Part shown: piece by piece, positions 51,653-61,249 of the stretch
How positions within the stretch are numbered: position 1 is the stretch's first letter
Layout of the letters: every line of letters starts with the position of its first letter
NCBI RefSeq assembly: GCF_049801095.1
Contig: NZ_JBNAGH010000011.1
Location: 18,747-82,746, forward strand
Direction of reading: 5' to 3'
DNA length: 64,000 nucleotides
DNA from: Dinoroseobacter sp049801095
GTDB taxonomy: Bacteria > Pseudomonadota > Alphaproteobacteria > Rhodobacterales > Rhodobacteraceae
Translations under genes and position numbers: made by a program
The notes under the pieces: model-generated
Database searches by the model: none
Told to the model about the DNA's origin: nothing
Seen by the model: the letters and a program-made list of their open reading frames with translations, nothing else

Positions 51653-52321
51653 CTAATGCCCGGTCAGCGCGGAGAGCAGGCCAAAGATCCCCACCGCAAT
51701 CAGGCTGAGCGCCCAGACCAGATCGAGGTTGAACCAGGTCTTCGACAGAAACTTCAATCCGAGCCAGAGATAGATCCCAACGGCCACCACGCCGCCCGCA
51801 AAGGTCATGGAAAACGTATGGGCGAGCGCCACGAGAAAGGCGGTAGTGATATTGTTGCTCATCAGGCTTTGCGCCGCCAGATGCCCGGTTTCATCCGCGC
51901 CGATGGCACAGATCCCCAGATAGATCGGCACGAGCATGAGCCCCGCCCCATGGGCCATGGCCGCCAGAAACGACCAGAGCGCCAGCCGCGCCGGATGGAC
52001 CCGGGCCAGAAATTTCGGGTGGCGCCGGTTGATCAGCAGATAGACTCCCATGGCGATCACGAGGATCCCGGCGCCGACGCGGATCTCGACTTCCCACTCC
52101 ACGAGAAAAATCATCATCGAGAACGGCAGCAGGATCCCGATCATGGCGAGGAAATGCCCCGCCGCCAGCATGGCCAGCGCCTTGGGCAGGGCGCTGTGCT
52201 TGCGCTCCATCAGGGCGGCCGAGACCGCAAGGGGCCAGCCCATCCCGGGATTTATGCCGTGATAGAAGCCGGAGAAAATGACAGCCCACCAAAGGGCTGT
52301 CACCGAAGTCATGTCATCCAT
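51653..52321 (-). CDS. Multi-pass membrane protein linked to SBP56
   Basis: A 222-residue protein with about six helices (for example about 10-32, 45-75, 80-97, 110-132, 155-190, 198-218) and several His/Asn in or near them (FYHGINPGMGW, AAMAHGAGLM, ALAHTFSM). No family recognised; the His-bearing helices recall metal/efflux-type families but prove nothing. Starts 3 bp after the SBP56 stop, so co-transcribed. Confidence 0.72.
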   Translation of the reverse strand: MDDMTSVTALWWAVIFSGFYHGINPGMGWPLAVSAALMERKHSALPKALAMLAAGHFLAMIGILLPFSMMIFLVEWEVEIRVGAGILVIAMGVYLLINRRHPKFLARVHPARLALWSFLAAMAHGAGLMLVPIYLGICAIGADETGHLAAQSLMSNNITTAFLVALAHTFSMTFAGGVVAVGIYLWLGLKFLSKTWFNLDLVWALSLIAVGIFGLLSALTGH

Positions 52322-52324
52322 GCG

Positions 52325-53725
52325 TCAGACGGATGGGTAGCAGAAACTGTCAGTGGAACAGTCACCGCCCTCGAGCCGGATCTGGTGCGAGCGCAGGCCC
52401 TTCGGGAAATCGATGTAGAAATCCTTGTTCAGGGTCAGGCCGCCATTCTCGCCCACATCGGCCATGACCATCTGCCCCCCCTCGTCGTTCGGGTAGAATT
52501 GATCATCCCATGTGGAATAGAGCGAGTTGGTCCAATAGACCCGCTTGCCGTCCCGGCTGATCTCGACCATCTGCGGGCCATAGACAAAGTCCTTGCCATT
52601 GGGGTGCTTGGTGCCCCGGGCGATCCCGCCCAGCTCGACCTTGCCCGCGAGAACCGGGTTCATCGGGTCCGAGACATCATATTGATGCATCTCGCCCAAG
52701 CCCCAGCAGGCCACATAGAGATACTTGTCATCAAGGCTCAGGTCGATATCCGTGACCAGCGGTGGCACGGCGCCAAACCCTTGCAGGAGCGGCGGCAGGT
52801 TCTCGGGATCCTCCGGGCGCGGGTCGATGGTGATCGTCTTCTTCGACTGCCACACGCCGTCGTCATCCCGCCACCAGGTGAAGATCGCGCCTTGCAGGTT
52901 CGTGGTGTCGACCACCACACCGCAGAAGCCATAGGACTTGGTCGGGTCATGGGCGGGTCGGATCTCCAGCGCCATCTGGTAGTTCTCGCCAAAATCCATC
53001 GTCTGGATGTTCTTGCGCGCGCGCAGGTCCCAGAAATGGATCGAATGGCCGTATTTGTTGCTCAGCAGATCCTCGGGGACGACCCCGTTCTCGAACTGCG
53101 GCGGCAGGCCCCATTCCGAGCTGACCATGTAATCCTGAGGCAGGTTCCACCAGAAATCGTAGTGCTTGTCCTGCTTGCCCCGATCCATCTCGTACTGGCC
53201 GATGATCTCGAAGGTCTCGCAATCCATGATGAAGATGCCCGGAGGGCCATCGGTGCCGTCCTCACCCCCGCCGCCGAGGCAGGAGACATAGATCCCCTCA
53301 GGGCCGCAATGGATCGTGTGCGGGCGCGAATAGCCGGTCTTGGCAAAGAGCTCCTCGGGCTCGATCGTCTTGTGGATCTTGGCCTTGAGCGGCTCTTTGA
53401 CATCGATGACATAGATCCGCGAGGACCGGATCCCGGGCACGATCAGATAGCGCCGTTCGAGGAAGGCATGACCTGTCAGAGGCGAGAGCGCCGAGGAACA
53501 TGCATTCCAGCCAAAGTGGTGAAACTCATCGCCCGTGTTCGGCACGATCACCTGATGCACGATCTGGCCATAGGTCTCGGACTCGGGCTTCAGGTCGATC
53601 ACCGCGATCCCGTCCGATTGCGAGCCATCGGGGCTGAGCATGACGGTGAACGCGTAATTCTCGACCGGGGCTTGCATCGCCAGCTTGGGCGAGGCGTGAA
53701 AGGTCGGGTCTGGTCTTAGGTTCAT
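52325..53725 (-). CDS. SBP56 family protein (methanethiol oxidase-like)
   Basis: A 466-residue beta-propeller protein with SBP56 marks: GDEFHHFGWNACSSAL, RPHTIHCGPEGIYVSCLG, HYDFWWN and the late SHQIRLEGGDCSTDSFCYPSV. Family members include MtoX, a copper enzyme that turns methanethiol into formaldehyde, H2S and H2O2, relevant to marine DMSP breakdown. No signal peptide is evident, unlike some MtoX. Upstream IclR regulator and downstream membrane protein complete the unit. Confidence 0.9.
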   Translation of the reverse strand: MNLRPDPTFHASPKLAMQAPVENYAFTVMLSPDGSQSDGIAVIDLKPESETYGQIVHQVIVPNTGDEFHHFGWNACSSALSPLTGHAFLERRYLIVPGIRSSRIYVIDVKEPLKAKIHKTIEPEELFAKTGYSRPHTIHCGPEGIYVSCLGGGGEDGTDGPPGIFIMDCETFEIIGQYEMDRGKQDKHYDFWWNLPQDYMVSSEWGLPPQFENGVVPEDLLSNKYGHSIHFWDLRARKNIQTMDFGENYQMALEIRPAHDPTKSYGFCGVVVDTTNLQGAIFTWWRDDDGVWQSKKTITIDPRPEDPENLPPLLQGFGAVPPLVTDIDLSLDDKYLYVACWGLGEMHQYDVSDPMNPVLAGKVELGGIARGTKHPNGKDFVYGPQMVEISRDGKRVYWTNSLYSTWDDQFYPNDEGGQMVMADVGENGGLTLNKDFYIDFPKGLRSHQIRLEGGDCSTDSFCYPSV

Positions 53726-53811
53726 TGATTTTCCTCCCTGATCATCAATGCAGTCCGGTCGTCCGGATCATGTGTTGGGGGCGGGGCCCCTTTGGAAACT
53801 TGGTGTCTGCG

Positions 53812-54570
53812 TCAAACCTCCGCGACATTGCAGAGCTGGATCGCTCCGCTGACTTTCTCGGACAGGGCCTTCAGCTTGGCGCCGATCTCCATCCTGGCCT
53901 CGGTGCCAAACCGGCGGACCGGGCCAACGGCGCCGATGCTGAAGATGGCGCCCACCGTCCCGATCGAGACCGGGGCGGCGACGCTGGCGATGCCGATATC
54001 GATCTCCTGATCGCAATCGGCGAACCCGCGCTCGGCGATGAGCGCGAATTCCTGGCGCAGGGCCTCCTTGGTGGTCTTGGTGTGCTCGGTGTATTCCTTC
54101 AGGCTGTTGGACAGGATGTCCTCCTGAAAGGCGGGCTCCGCAAAGGCGGCAATCGCCTTGGAGCAGGAACACGCATGCATGGGCCGCACCCCGAGCCCGG
54201 GATGAATGAAGGCCCGCGCCGGATCATGGGGCGTCTCCACATGGATGATCTCGACCTTGCTGTCCCGGAACCGCGCCAGAAACACCGTCTCGTTGTAGCT
54301 GTCCGCGGCCGAGCGCATCAGCGGCGCTGAGCAGCGCCGTACATCCACATCCGATTTGCCCAGAAGGGCGATCCGGATCATCCGCTCGCCGATCACATAG
54401 CGCCCATCCCCGCCGGGATCCTCGATCAGGTGCTGCTCGAGCAGGGATTGGGTCAGGCGATAGCAAGTGGGCTTGGGCAGTCCAGTCGCGCGCTGCACTT
54501 CGGTCACCGAAACCGGGCGCCCTGCGACGGCAATGACCTCCAAAAGGGTGACCAGACGGTCGAAATGCAT
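53812..54570 (-). CDS. IclR family transcriptional regulator
   Basis: A 252-residue protein: winged HTH (VTEVQRATGLPKPTCYRLTQ) and the IclR effector domain (about 80-245) with a Cys/Asp-rich ligand pocket. Upstream of the SBP56 gene in the same direction; a palindrome overlapping its own promoter suggests autoregulation. Confidence 0.92.
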   Translation of the reverse strand: MHFDRLVTLLEVIAVAGRPVSVTEVQRATGLPKPTCYRLTQSLLEQHLIEDPGGDGRYVIGERMIRIALLGKSDVDVRRCSAPLMRSAADSYNETVFLARFRDSKVEIIHVETPHDPARAFIHPGLGVRPMHACSCSKAIAAFAEPAFQEDILSNSLKEYTEHTKTTKEALRQEFALIAERGFADCDQEIDIGIASVAAPVSIGTVGAIFSIGAVGPVRRFGTEARMEIGAKLKALSEKVSGAIQLCNVAEV

Positions 54571-54590
54571 GCTGCTGTGCCTATCGCCAG

Positions 54591-54607
54591 ATGAGACCTT
54601 GTCTCAT
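54591..54607. promoter_or_regulatory. Candidate IclR operator
   Basis: ATGAGAC-CTT-GTCTCAT, a 7+3+7 perfect palindrome 20 bp upstream of the iclR-type ATG. Confidence 0.6.
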
Positions 54608-54752
54608 TTGGGGGGACTTTTGTGAGTCCATTCAAGCATAAATTTTGAGCTGTGGCGAAAATTATCCCTGATTTCCGCCAAAGAAATGACCTCTGTTCGT
54701 TATTATGCGTGATTTTTGAGGTGTTTGGTCCGCTGCAGGCTCGGTTCCGGGA

Positions 54753-55580
54753 TTAGCCCAGTTCGAGGGAGGTGACCGCGAATAGGGGGGCCTCGGGGCT
54801 TTCGAACGGGCCACGATACATCCGCGCCGTGCGGAAGCTGGGCGCCATTCCGAGGGTTTCGCAGATCTCGGTCAGGGCCGTCGCGCTCTGGGGCACATCC
54901 ACGATCAACTCGGACCCGGCCCAATCGGCAGCCTGGGCCAGCAGGGCCTGGGCGATCTCGGTGTTGTCGGCTTGCAAGGGGCCGACTTTGGCACCTTCGC
55001 CACAGCGGCGCACGGTGCAGAGGCCCGCGATCTGCCCGGCCTGCTCAAAGACAAAGGTCTGCCGCGTCTCTGCCGGCAGGAACCAGGCGCTCAGATAGGT
55101 GGGTTTCTCCGTGCCCGAGGCGGCAGCCTCCCGCGCGATCAGTTGGGGCAAGTCTCCGGAGCCCGCCGGGCGGATCGCCGCGTGGCGCTGGGCGGGGACG
55201 GGGCCCGAATACCGGGTCGTACCGCCCGCATGGGCAAAGCCCGAGGCCGCGTAATTCGCTTGCTGATCCTCAACCCCATCGAGCCCGACCGTCCGCGTGC
55301 CCGCATGTTTCAGAGCATGGGTCCAGAGTGCCAGTCCGATCCCCTTCCCCCGATAGTCCGGGCGCACGATATAGAGCCCGAGAAAGGCGTAACCTTCGTT
55401 GTGGTTCACCACCGAGATCGCCGCGACAGGCGTGCCGTCCTCCTCGGCCAGAAAGAACCCTTCCGGATCCGCCTGGAAAAAGGCCGCCGCATCCTCGAGC
55501 CCGGGATTCCAGCCCTCTTCGGCGGCCCAGCCCAGGATCGCGGTCAGGTCTTCTTCGGTGGCGGTGCGAAAATCGGTCAT
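54753..55580 (-). CDS. Tandem GNAT acetyltransferase
   Basis: A 275-residue protein. Residues 1-130 are a GNAT fold with acetyl-CoA loop VRPDYRGKGIGLALW; residues 135-270 resemble the second (Acetyltransf_18-like) domain of the same family. Substrate unknown. Starts within the stop of the upstream GntR gene (ATGA). Confidence 0.87.
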   Translation of the reverse strand: MTDFRTATEEDLTAILGWAAEEGWNPGLEDAAAFFQADPEGFFLAEEDGTPVAAISVVNHNEGYAFLGLYIVRPDYRGKGIGLALWTHALKHAGTRTVGLDGVEDQQANYAASGFAHAGGTTRYSGPVPAQRHAAIRPAGSGDLPQLIAREAAASGTEKPTYLSAWFLPAETRQTFVFEQAGQIAGLCTVRRCGEGAKVGPLQADNTEIAQALLAQAADWAGSELIVDVPQSATALTEICETLGMAPSFRTARMYRGPFESPEAPLFAVTSLELG

Positions 55581-56266
55581 CTCAGCAAAGCGTCCTTGAG
55601 CGAATCCGTGCGATTGGGCTTGGCCCGCAGATCGAGCTGCGAGACGAGATCGAGCAGGTGCCCCGCCATCAGCTCCTCGGCAGTGTCCCCATCATGGCTC
55701 GCCAAGGCCCGCACAAGCGCATGATGCGCGTTGCTCTCGCAGAGCGCCGCGCGCCGCTGCCAGTAAAGAGCGATCACGAGGGAAGAACGCGAAATGAGCT
55801 GCTGGATAAAGCCCTCGATGGTCTTTTGGTCCGCCATCCGGGCGATGATGCAGTGAAACTCCCCGGAGAGTTTGAGGGCGAGCCCGGCCTCATCCCGGTG
55901 CAGGGCCGCATGCTCCCGTTCGATATGATCCTCCAGCGCGGCAATGTCTTGTGGGGTCGAGCGCTCGGCCGCGGCACGCGCGGTGCGGGGCTCCAGCAGG
56001 GCGCGGGCCTCGAACACTTCGCGCGCCTCCTTGATCGAGGGTTTGGCCACAAAGGCCCCGCGATTGCGCTGGATGGTGACGAGCCCGCCATGCTCCATCG
56101 TGCGCAGGGCCTGCCGCACGAGGGTCCGGCTGACCCCGAAGATCTCCCCCACCTCATCCTCGCTCAGCTTCGTGCCCGGCGTCACGCGATGCTCATGCAC
56201 AGCTTCGGTCAGCTGGGCGACGATGCCGTCGACGGAGGATACGGGGCTTGAGGACATGGCAGGCAT
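55577..56266 (-). CDS. GntR family (FCD domain) regulator
   Basis: A 229-residue protein: GntR HTH (DEVGEIFGVSRTLVRQALRT) and a C-terminal FCD helical domain with metal-binding Asp/His positions (HCIIARMAD, CESNAHHALVRALA). ATG 56266 preceded by AGGAGAG; ATG 56257 possible. Divergent from the ABC transporter operon, which it probably controls. Confidence 0.9.
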   Translation of the reverse strand: MPAMSSSPVSSVDGIVAQLTEAVHEHRVTPGTKLSEDEVGEIFGVSRTLVRQALRTMEHGGLVTIQRNRGAFVAKPSIKEAREVFEARALLEPRTARAAAERSTPQDIAALEDHIEREHAALHRDEAGLALKLSGEFHCIIARMADQKTIEGFIQQLISRSSLVIALYWQRRAALCESNAHHALVRALASHDGDTAEELMAGHLLDLVSQLDLRAKPNRTDSLKDALLR

Positions 56267-56336
56267 GGAAACTCTCCTGCCCCGAGATTGGCGGGGGACA
56301 GGCGGCGGCGCAACATTGAACACGAGGAAGGTAAAA

Positions 56337-56348
56337 ATCGTATACAAT
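56337..56348. promoter_or_regulatory. Candidate GntR/FCD operator
   Basis: ATCGTATACAAT, nearly palindromic (one unmatched pair) and close to the TNGTNNACNA pattern known for FCD regulators, in the divergent promoter region. Confidence 0.5.
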
Positions 56349-56487
56349 CTCTGCACAGATATTGAACAATAATTCGGTGCCTTGCCCTCACGGGGTCAAA
56401 ACCCTGCCTTCGCGTGGCTCGTTCGCGAAAATCCTTAGAGTTTGTGAGCCGGGCTGGTGAACCTTTCCTCGACGCCACGAGGATATC

Positions 56488-57471
56488 ATGAGCCAAGATC
56501 TGGATCTGGAGCTGTTCAATCTCACCAAGCGCTACGGCAAGACCGTGGCGGTGGACGCGATTTCGTATCATTTCGATGCTGGGACATATGCCTGTCTGCT
56601 GGGGCCGTCGGGCTGCGGGAAGTCCTCGACTCTGCGGATGATCGCCGGGCATGAGAGCGTCTCGGATGGCGCGGTCCTGCTGGCGGGGCGGGACATCTCG
56701 CATCTGCCGCCCGCCAAGCGCGGCACGGCGATGATGTTCCAGAACTATGCTTTGTTCCCGCATCTCAGCGTGGTCGAGAATGTCGGCTTCAGCCTCAAGA
56801 TGCAGGGGGTGGATGCCGCGACCTATCGCGCCCGCGCCACCGAAATGCTGGAGCTGGTGGATATGGTGCCGCTGGCGGACCGGTTGCCCGAGCAGCTCTC
56901 GGGCGGGCAGCAGCAGCGCGCGGCCCTCGCCCGGGCGCTGATCACCGAGCCGCAGGTTCTGTTGCTCGACGAGCCGCTTTCGGCGCTTGATCCGTTCCTG
57001 CGGATCCGGATGCGGAGCGAGCTGAAACGGTTGCAGCGCGAGCTGGGGATCACCTTCATCCATGTGACCCATGGGCAGGACGAAGCGCTCGCGCTGGCCG
57101 ATGAGATCGTGGTGATGAACAACGCGGTGATCGAGCAGGCGGGCAAGACCCGGGCCGTGTTCGATGCCCCGAAAACCGCCTTCGTGGCGCGCTTCCTCGG
57201 TTCCCATAACGTGGTGGCAATGCCCGAGGGCACGCTCGCCATCCGTTCGGACGCGCTCAAGCTCGGGGCGCCGGACGCCGCCCGGCTGCCGGGGACGATC
57301 ACCAATATCGAATATCAGGGCACGCATGTGGCACTGACCGCGATGATCCCGGGGGATCAGGAGGTCACGGCCTTGCTGTCGGATAAGGATTTCTTCGGGG
57401 ACCCGAAGGAGTTGGGAGAGGCCGTCGGCCTCGACTGGGAGGCCGCGGCGGCGCACGCCCTGGCCAGTTAA
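56488..57471 (+). CDS. ABC transporter ATP-binding protein (PotA type)
   Basis: A 327-residue protein: Walker A GPSGCGKSST, Q-loop, signature LSGGQQQRAALARAL, Walker B VLLLDEPLSALD, H-loop VTHGQDEA, and a C-terminal TOBE-like domain (about 235-325). Energises uptake through the permeases at 58.8-60.5 kb. CGAGGA precedes the ATG. Confidence 0.93.
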   Translation: MSQDLDLELFNLTKRYGKTVAVDAISYHFDAGTYACLLGPSGCGKSSTLRMIAGHESVSDGAVLLAGRDISHLPPAKRGTAMMFQNYALFPHLSVVENVGFSLKMQGVDAATYRARATEMLELVDMVPLADRLPEQLSGGQQQRAALARALITEPQVLLLDEPLSALDPFLRIRMRSELKRLQRELGITFIHVTHGQDEALALADEIVVMNNAVIEQAGKTRAVFDAPKTAFVARFLGSHNVVAMPEGTLAIRSDALKLGAPDAARLPGTITNIEYQGTHVALTAMIPGDQEVTALLSDKDFFGDPKELGEAVGLDWEAAAAHALAS

Positions 57472-57497
57472 CAGACGCATAGCACAGGGAAACTGCC

Positions 57498-58772
57498 ATG
57501 ACGACGATTCCAAAGATCCGCTATTCGCGCCGGTCCATGCTCAAAGCAGGTGGCGCGGCGGTGGCGGCCGCCGCGCTTCCGGCTCCAATGGTATGGGGAC
57601 AGGCCATCAAGGATGTGACACTGCGCCAGTTTGGCACCGGGGTGTCTAACCTCAATGAAGTGGCCGACAAGGTCAAGGAAGACCTCGGCTTCACGCTGGA
57701 GATGACGGCGCTCGATTCCGACAGCGTGACCCAGCGGGCGGCGACCCAGCCCGACAGCTTTGACATCGCCGATATCGAGTACTGGATCTGCAAAAAGGTC
57801 TGGCCGACCGGTAACCTGCAAGCGATGGATACCTCGAAGATCGCCAATTACGACAAGATCGTGGGCACGTTCCGCTCCGGCAAACTGACGCCCGACAGCG
57901 TGATTGCCCAGGGGACCGCGCCCCATACGGTCGGCTTCACCTCTGGCCCGAACGGCAAGGATTTCGTGGCCGAGGAGTCCGGTTGGATGACCTTGATCCC
58001 CACCATCTACAACGCCGATACGCTGGGCATTCGCCCGGACCTGATCGGCCGTCCGATCAAGAACTGGTCCGAGCTTCTGAACCCTGAGTTCAAGGGCAAG
58101 GCCTCGATCCTCGACATCTCGTCCATCGGCATCATGGATATGGCCATGGTCGTGGAATCCATGGGCGAGTACACCTATCCCGACAAAGGGAACATGACCA
58201 AAGAAGAGATCGACATGACGCTCGGCATCTTCACCGAAGCCAAGCGGGCCGGTCAGTTCCGCGCCTTCTGGAAGTCCTTTGACGAGAGCGTGAACCTCAT
58301 GGCCTCGGGCGAGGTCGTGATCCAGTCCATGTGGTCGCCCGCCATCACCGCCGTGCGGTCGCAAGGCATCCCCTGTGTCTACCAGCCGCTGGAAGAGGGC
58401 TATCGCTCCTGGGGCGGCGGCATCGGCCTGTCCAAGTCGCTTTCGGGGATCGAGCTCGACGCGGCCTATGAGTACATCAACTGGTATCTCTCCGGCTGGG
58501 TTGGCGGCTTCCTGATGCGTCAGGGTTACTACTCGGCAGTGCCCGAGACCTCCAAGAACTTCATGTCCGAAGACGAGTGGGGCTTCTGGTTCGAAGGCAA
58601 GCCTGCCGCGGGCGATATCACCAACCCGTTCGGTCAGGTGATGGAGAAAGCTGGCGCCGTGCGCGACGGTGGCTCCTTCTACGACCGTATGGGCGCTGTG
58701 GCCTGCTGGAACGCCGTCATGGACGAGAACCAGTACATGGTGCGCAAGTGGAACGAATTCATCGCGGCCTGA
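57498..58772 (+). CDS. ABC transporter substrate-binding protein (PotD/PotF-like)
   Basis: A 424-residue periplasmic protein with a twin-arginine-like signal (RRSMLKAGGAAVAAAALPAP). It belongs to the family 1/PotD-type binding proteins by length and order, but the ligand could be a polyamine-, amino-acid- or hydantoin-like compound. Follows the ATPase gene by 26 bp. Confidence 0.9.
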   Translation: MTTIPKIRYSRRSMLKAGGAAVAAAALPAPMVWGQAIKDVTLRQFGTGVSNLNEVADKVKEDLGFTLEMTALDSDSVTQRAATQPDSFDIADIEYWICKKVWPTGNLQAMDTSKIANYDKIVGTFRSGKLTPDSVIAQGTAPHTVGFTSGPNGKDFVAEESGWMTLIPTIYNADTLGIRPDLIGRPIKNWSELLNPEFKGKASILDISSIGIMDMAMVVESMGEYTYPDKGNMTKEEIDMTLGIFTEAKRAGQFRAFWKSFDESVNLMASGEVVIQSMWSPAITAVRSQGIPCVYQPLEEGYRSWGGGIGLSKSLSGIELDAAYEYINWYLSGWVGGFLMRQGYYSAVPETSKNFMSEDEWGFWFEGKPAAGDITNPFGQVMEKAGAVRDGGSFYDRMGAVACWNAVMDENQYMVRKWNEFIAA

Positions 58773-58840
58773 TGCGTGATGACGCCGGAGGGACCAGCCC
58801 CTCCGGCACCCTTCTCGACAGTTAATCGAACCGAGGCACC

Positions 58841-59692
58841 GTGCGGAACAACTCCCTCATAGGCTGGCTGCTGGCCGCCCCCCTGACCCTCGTGCTGGCG
58901 GTCTTTCTCGTGGCCCCGATCGTGATGATCGTCGTGGTCAGCTTCTGGGGCGCGACCGAGTGGTCGATCTATCCGGCCTTTCAGTTCGACAATTACGAGT
59001 TTCTGCTTTCCTCGGATGTCACCTATCGGGTGTTCATCAACACGTTCAAATACGCGGCGATCACCTGGGTCTTTACCCTGCTGATCGGCTTCACGGTGGC
59101 CTATTATCTGGCCTTCCATATTCGAAGCCTGACCTGGCAGATCGCGCTCTTTCTGCTCTGCACGATCCCGTTTCTAACTTCGAACATCATCCGCATGATC
59201 TCCTGGATCCCGTTTCTCGGACGGAACGGGCTGGCCAACTCGACGCTGGTCTCCTGGGGCGTGATCGACGAGCCGCTGGAATGGCTGCTCTTCAGCGATT
59301 TCAGCGTGATCCTCGCCTTCGTGCATCTCTATACGCTCTTCATGGTGGTGCCCGTGTTCAACACCATGATGCGGATCGACAAATCCCTGATCGAGGCTGC
59401 CGCCGATGCGGGCGCCTCCGGTTGGCAGACCCTGTGGCATGTCATCATCCCGCTCACCAAGCCAGGCATCATGATCGGCACGATCTTTGTGGTGGCGCTG
59501 GTGATGGGCGACTTTATCACCGTGCGCTTCATGTCGGGCAGCCAGTCCGCGAATGTCGGGCGGATGATCCAGAACGACATCGGGCTTTTGCAGTATCCCT
59601 CGGCCTCGGCCACGGCGGTGATCCTGCTGATCACGGTGCTCCTCCTGATCGGGACGCTCCTGCGCTTTGTCGATATCCGGAAGGAGCTCTGA
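58841..59692 (+). CDS. ABC transporter permease (PotB type)
   Basis: A 283-residue permease with six helices; the EAA-type loop reads SLIEAAADAGASGWQTLWHV. GTG start at 58841 with GAGG upstream. Partner of the next permease. Confidence 0.9.
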   Translation: MRNNSLIGWLLAAPLTLVLAVFLVAPIVMIVVVSFWGATEWSIYPAFQFDNYEFLLSSDVTYRVFINTFKYAAITWVFTLLIGFTVAYYLAFHIRSLTWQIALFLLCTIPFLTSNIIRMISWIPFLGRNGLANSTLVSWGVIDEPLEWLLFSDFSVILAFVHLYTLFMVVPVFNTMMRIDKSLIEAAADAGASGWQTLWHVIIPLTKPGIMIGTIFVVALVMGDFITVRFMSGSQSANVGRMIQNDIGLLQYPSASATAVILLITVLLLIGTLLRFVDIRKEL

Positions 59693-59693
59693 G

Positions 59694-60533
59694 ATGGAGC
59701 CGCGCCCCAAGTCCTTCTATGTCCTGACGGTCTTTTTCGTCATGTTCCTGATCTTCCTCTATGGCCCGACCCTGACCATCGGCATCCTGTCCTTTCAGGG
59801 GCCGGGGGGCGGGCTGACCTTCCCCATGCGCGGCGTGTCGCTGCACTGGTTCCGCGACCTTTTTGAGCAGCAGGCTGTGGGCGATATCTGGGGATCCTTC
59901 TCGCGTTCGCTGGTGCTGGGCCTGATGGTGATGGTCACCACCGTGGTCGTCTCGGTCATGGGCGGGCTGGCGTTTCGCAAGCGTTTTGCCGGATCGACCG
60001 TGCTCTTTTACCTGCTCATCACCTCTCTTGTGATCCCCTCGATCCTTGTCTCCCTTGGGGTCGGGCTCATCTGGTCCCAATCGGGCTTGCCGGTGCATTG
60101 GGCGAGCTCGGGCTTTGGGGCGCAGCTCACCTGGACGCTGCCCTTCGGGATGCTGATCATGTTCGCCGTCTTCAACCGGTTTGACCGCAGCTATGAGGAG
60201 GCCGCCCGGGATCTCGGCGCGACCCCCTGGCAGGTCATCCGCCATGTGGTCCTGCCGATCATCGCGCCCTCGCTGATCGGGGTCGCACTCTTTGGCTTCA
60301 CGCTGAGCTATGACGAGTTCGCCCGGACCCTCCTGACCTCGGGCAGCCACAACACCCTCCCGCTTGAGATCTTCGGGATGACCACCAATGTCACGACCCC
60401 GGTGCTCTTTGCGCTGGGCACGCTGACCACGGTCTTCTCGCTGCTGGTGATCGTGCTCTTCCTGCTGATTGTCTGGCTCACGGGTCGACGGCGCGCGCGC
60501 CAGGGCTCCGATGCGGGCCAGGGCATGGTGTGA
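59694..60533 (+). CDS. ABC transporter permease (PotC type)
   Basis: A 279-residue permease; EAA-type loop SYEEAARDLGATPWQVIRHV. ATG 59694 with AAGGAG upstream, 1 bp after the previous stop. Its stop overlaps the racemase start (TGATG). Confidence 0.92.
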   Translation: MEPRPKSFYVLTVFFVMFLIFLYGPTLTIGILSFQGPGGGLTFPMRGVSLHWFRDLFEQQAVGDIWGSFSRSLVLGLMVMVTTVVVSVMGGLAFRKRFAGSTVLFYLLITSLVIPSILVSLGVGLIWSQSGLPVHWASSGFGAQLTWTLPFGMLIMFAVFNRFDRSYEEAARDLGATPWQVIRHVVLPIIAPSLIGVALFGFTLSYDEFARTLLTSGSHNTLPLEIFGMTTNVTTPVLFALGTLTTVFSLLVIVLFLLIVWLTGRRRARQGSDAGQGMV

Positions 60534-61174
60534 TGGCGATCACCATCATCAATCCCAACAGCACGGCCTCGATGACCGAGGCGATGGTTCGCACCGCCCG
60601 GCAGGCCGCGCCTGAGCTCGCCTTTGAGGGCTGGACCTCTGCCAAGGGCCCGCCAGCGATCCAGGGGGAGGCGGATGGCGCGATCGCGACGCCGCCCTTG
60701 TTGGAGCTTGTGGATGAGGCCTCCAATGCTGGGGCCGAAGGGATCATCATCGGCTGTTTCGACGATACTGGCCTCGCCCAGGCGGCGGCGCGCGCGAATT
60801 GCCCCGTGATCGGGATCGGGCAGGCGGCCTATCACTTCGCGGCCTTGCAGCAGTGGCGCTTCAGCGTTGTGACGACATTGGCCGTCTCGATCCCGGTTCT
60901 TGAGGGCAATATCGCCACGCTCGGTCTGGGACAGCATCTGGCCCGGGTCCGCGCCTCGGAGGTCCCGGTGCTCGCGCTGGAAGCCGACCCAGAGGCTTCG
61001 GGGCAGGCGATCATGGCCGAAGCGATCACCGCCGCCACGAAGGATGAGATCGACGCCCTGATCCTCGGCTGCGCGGGCATGGTGCATGTGGTCGCCGAGG
61101 TCACCGGCGCGCTCGATATCGAGGTGATTGACCCGGTTGCCTGCGCGGCGCGCAGCTTTTCCTGGCTGATCTGA
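60533..61174 (+). CDS. Asp/Glu/hydantoin racemase family protein
   Basis: A 213-residue protein with the two catalytic Cys motifs IIIGCFDD and LILGCAGM, as in hydantoin and Asp/Glu racemases. Starts INPNSTASMT, also family-typical. Its coupling to the ABC permease gene suggests it acts on the imported compound. Confidence 0.9.
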   Translation: MAITIINPNSTASMTEAMVRTARQAAPELAFEGWTSAKGPPAIQGEADGAIATPPLLELVDEASNAGAEGIIIGCFDDTGLAQAAARANCPVIGIGQAAYHFAALQQWRFSVVTTLAVSIPVLEGNIATLGLGQHLARVRASEVPVLALEADPEASGQAIMAEAITAATKDEIDALILGCAGMVHVVAEVTGALDIEVIDPVACAARSFSWLI

Positions 61175-61249
61175 GCCTTCGTGCGCTGGTCAAGCGGGGC
61201 TTGAGGCCGGATACTCAGGCTTTGTACCGCGCCGCGAAAGGAGTTCCCG

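Noticed and set aside
51656..53719. Plus-strand ORF of 687 codons
   Set aside because: Fully antisense to the SBP56 and membrane-protein genes, with no domain and shadow-like composition.
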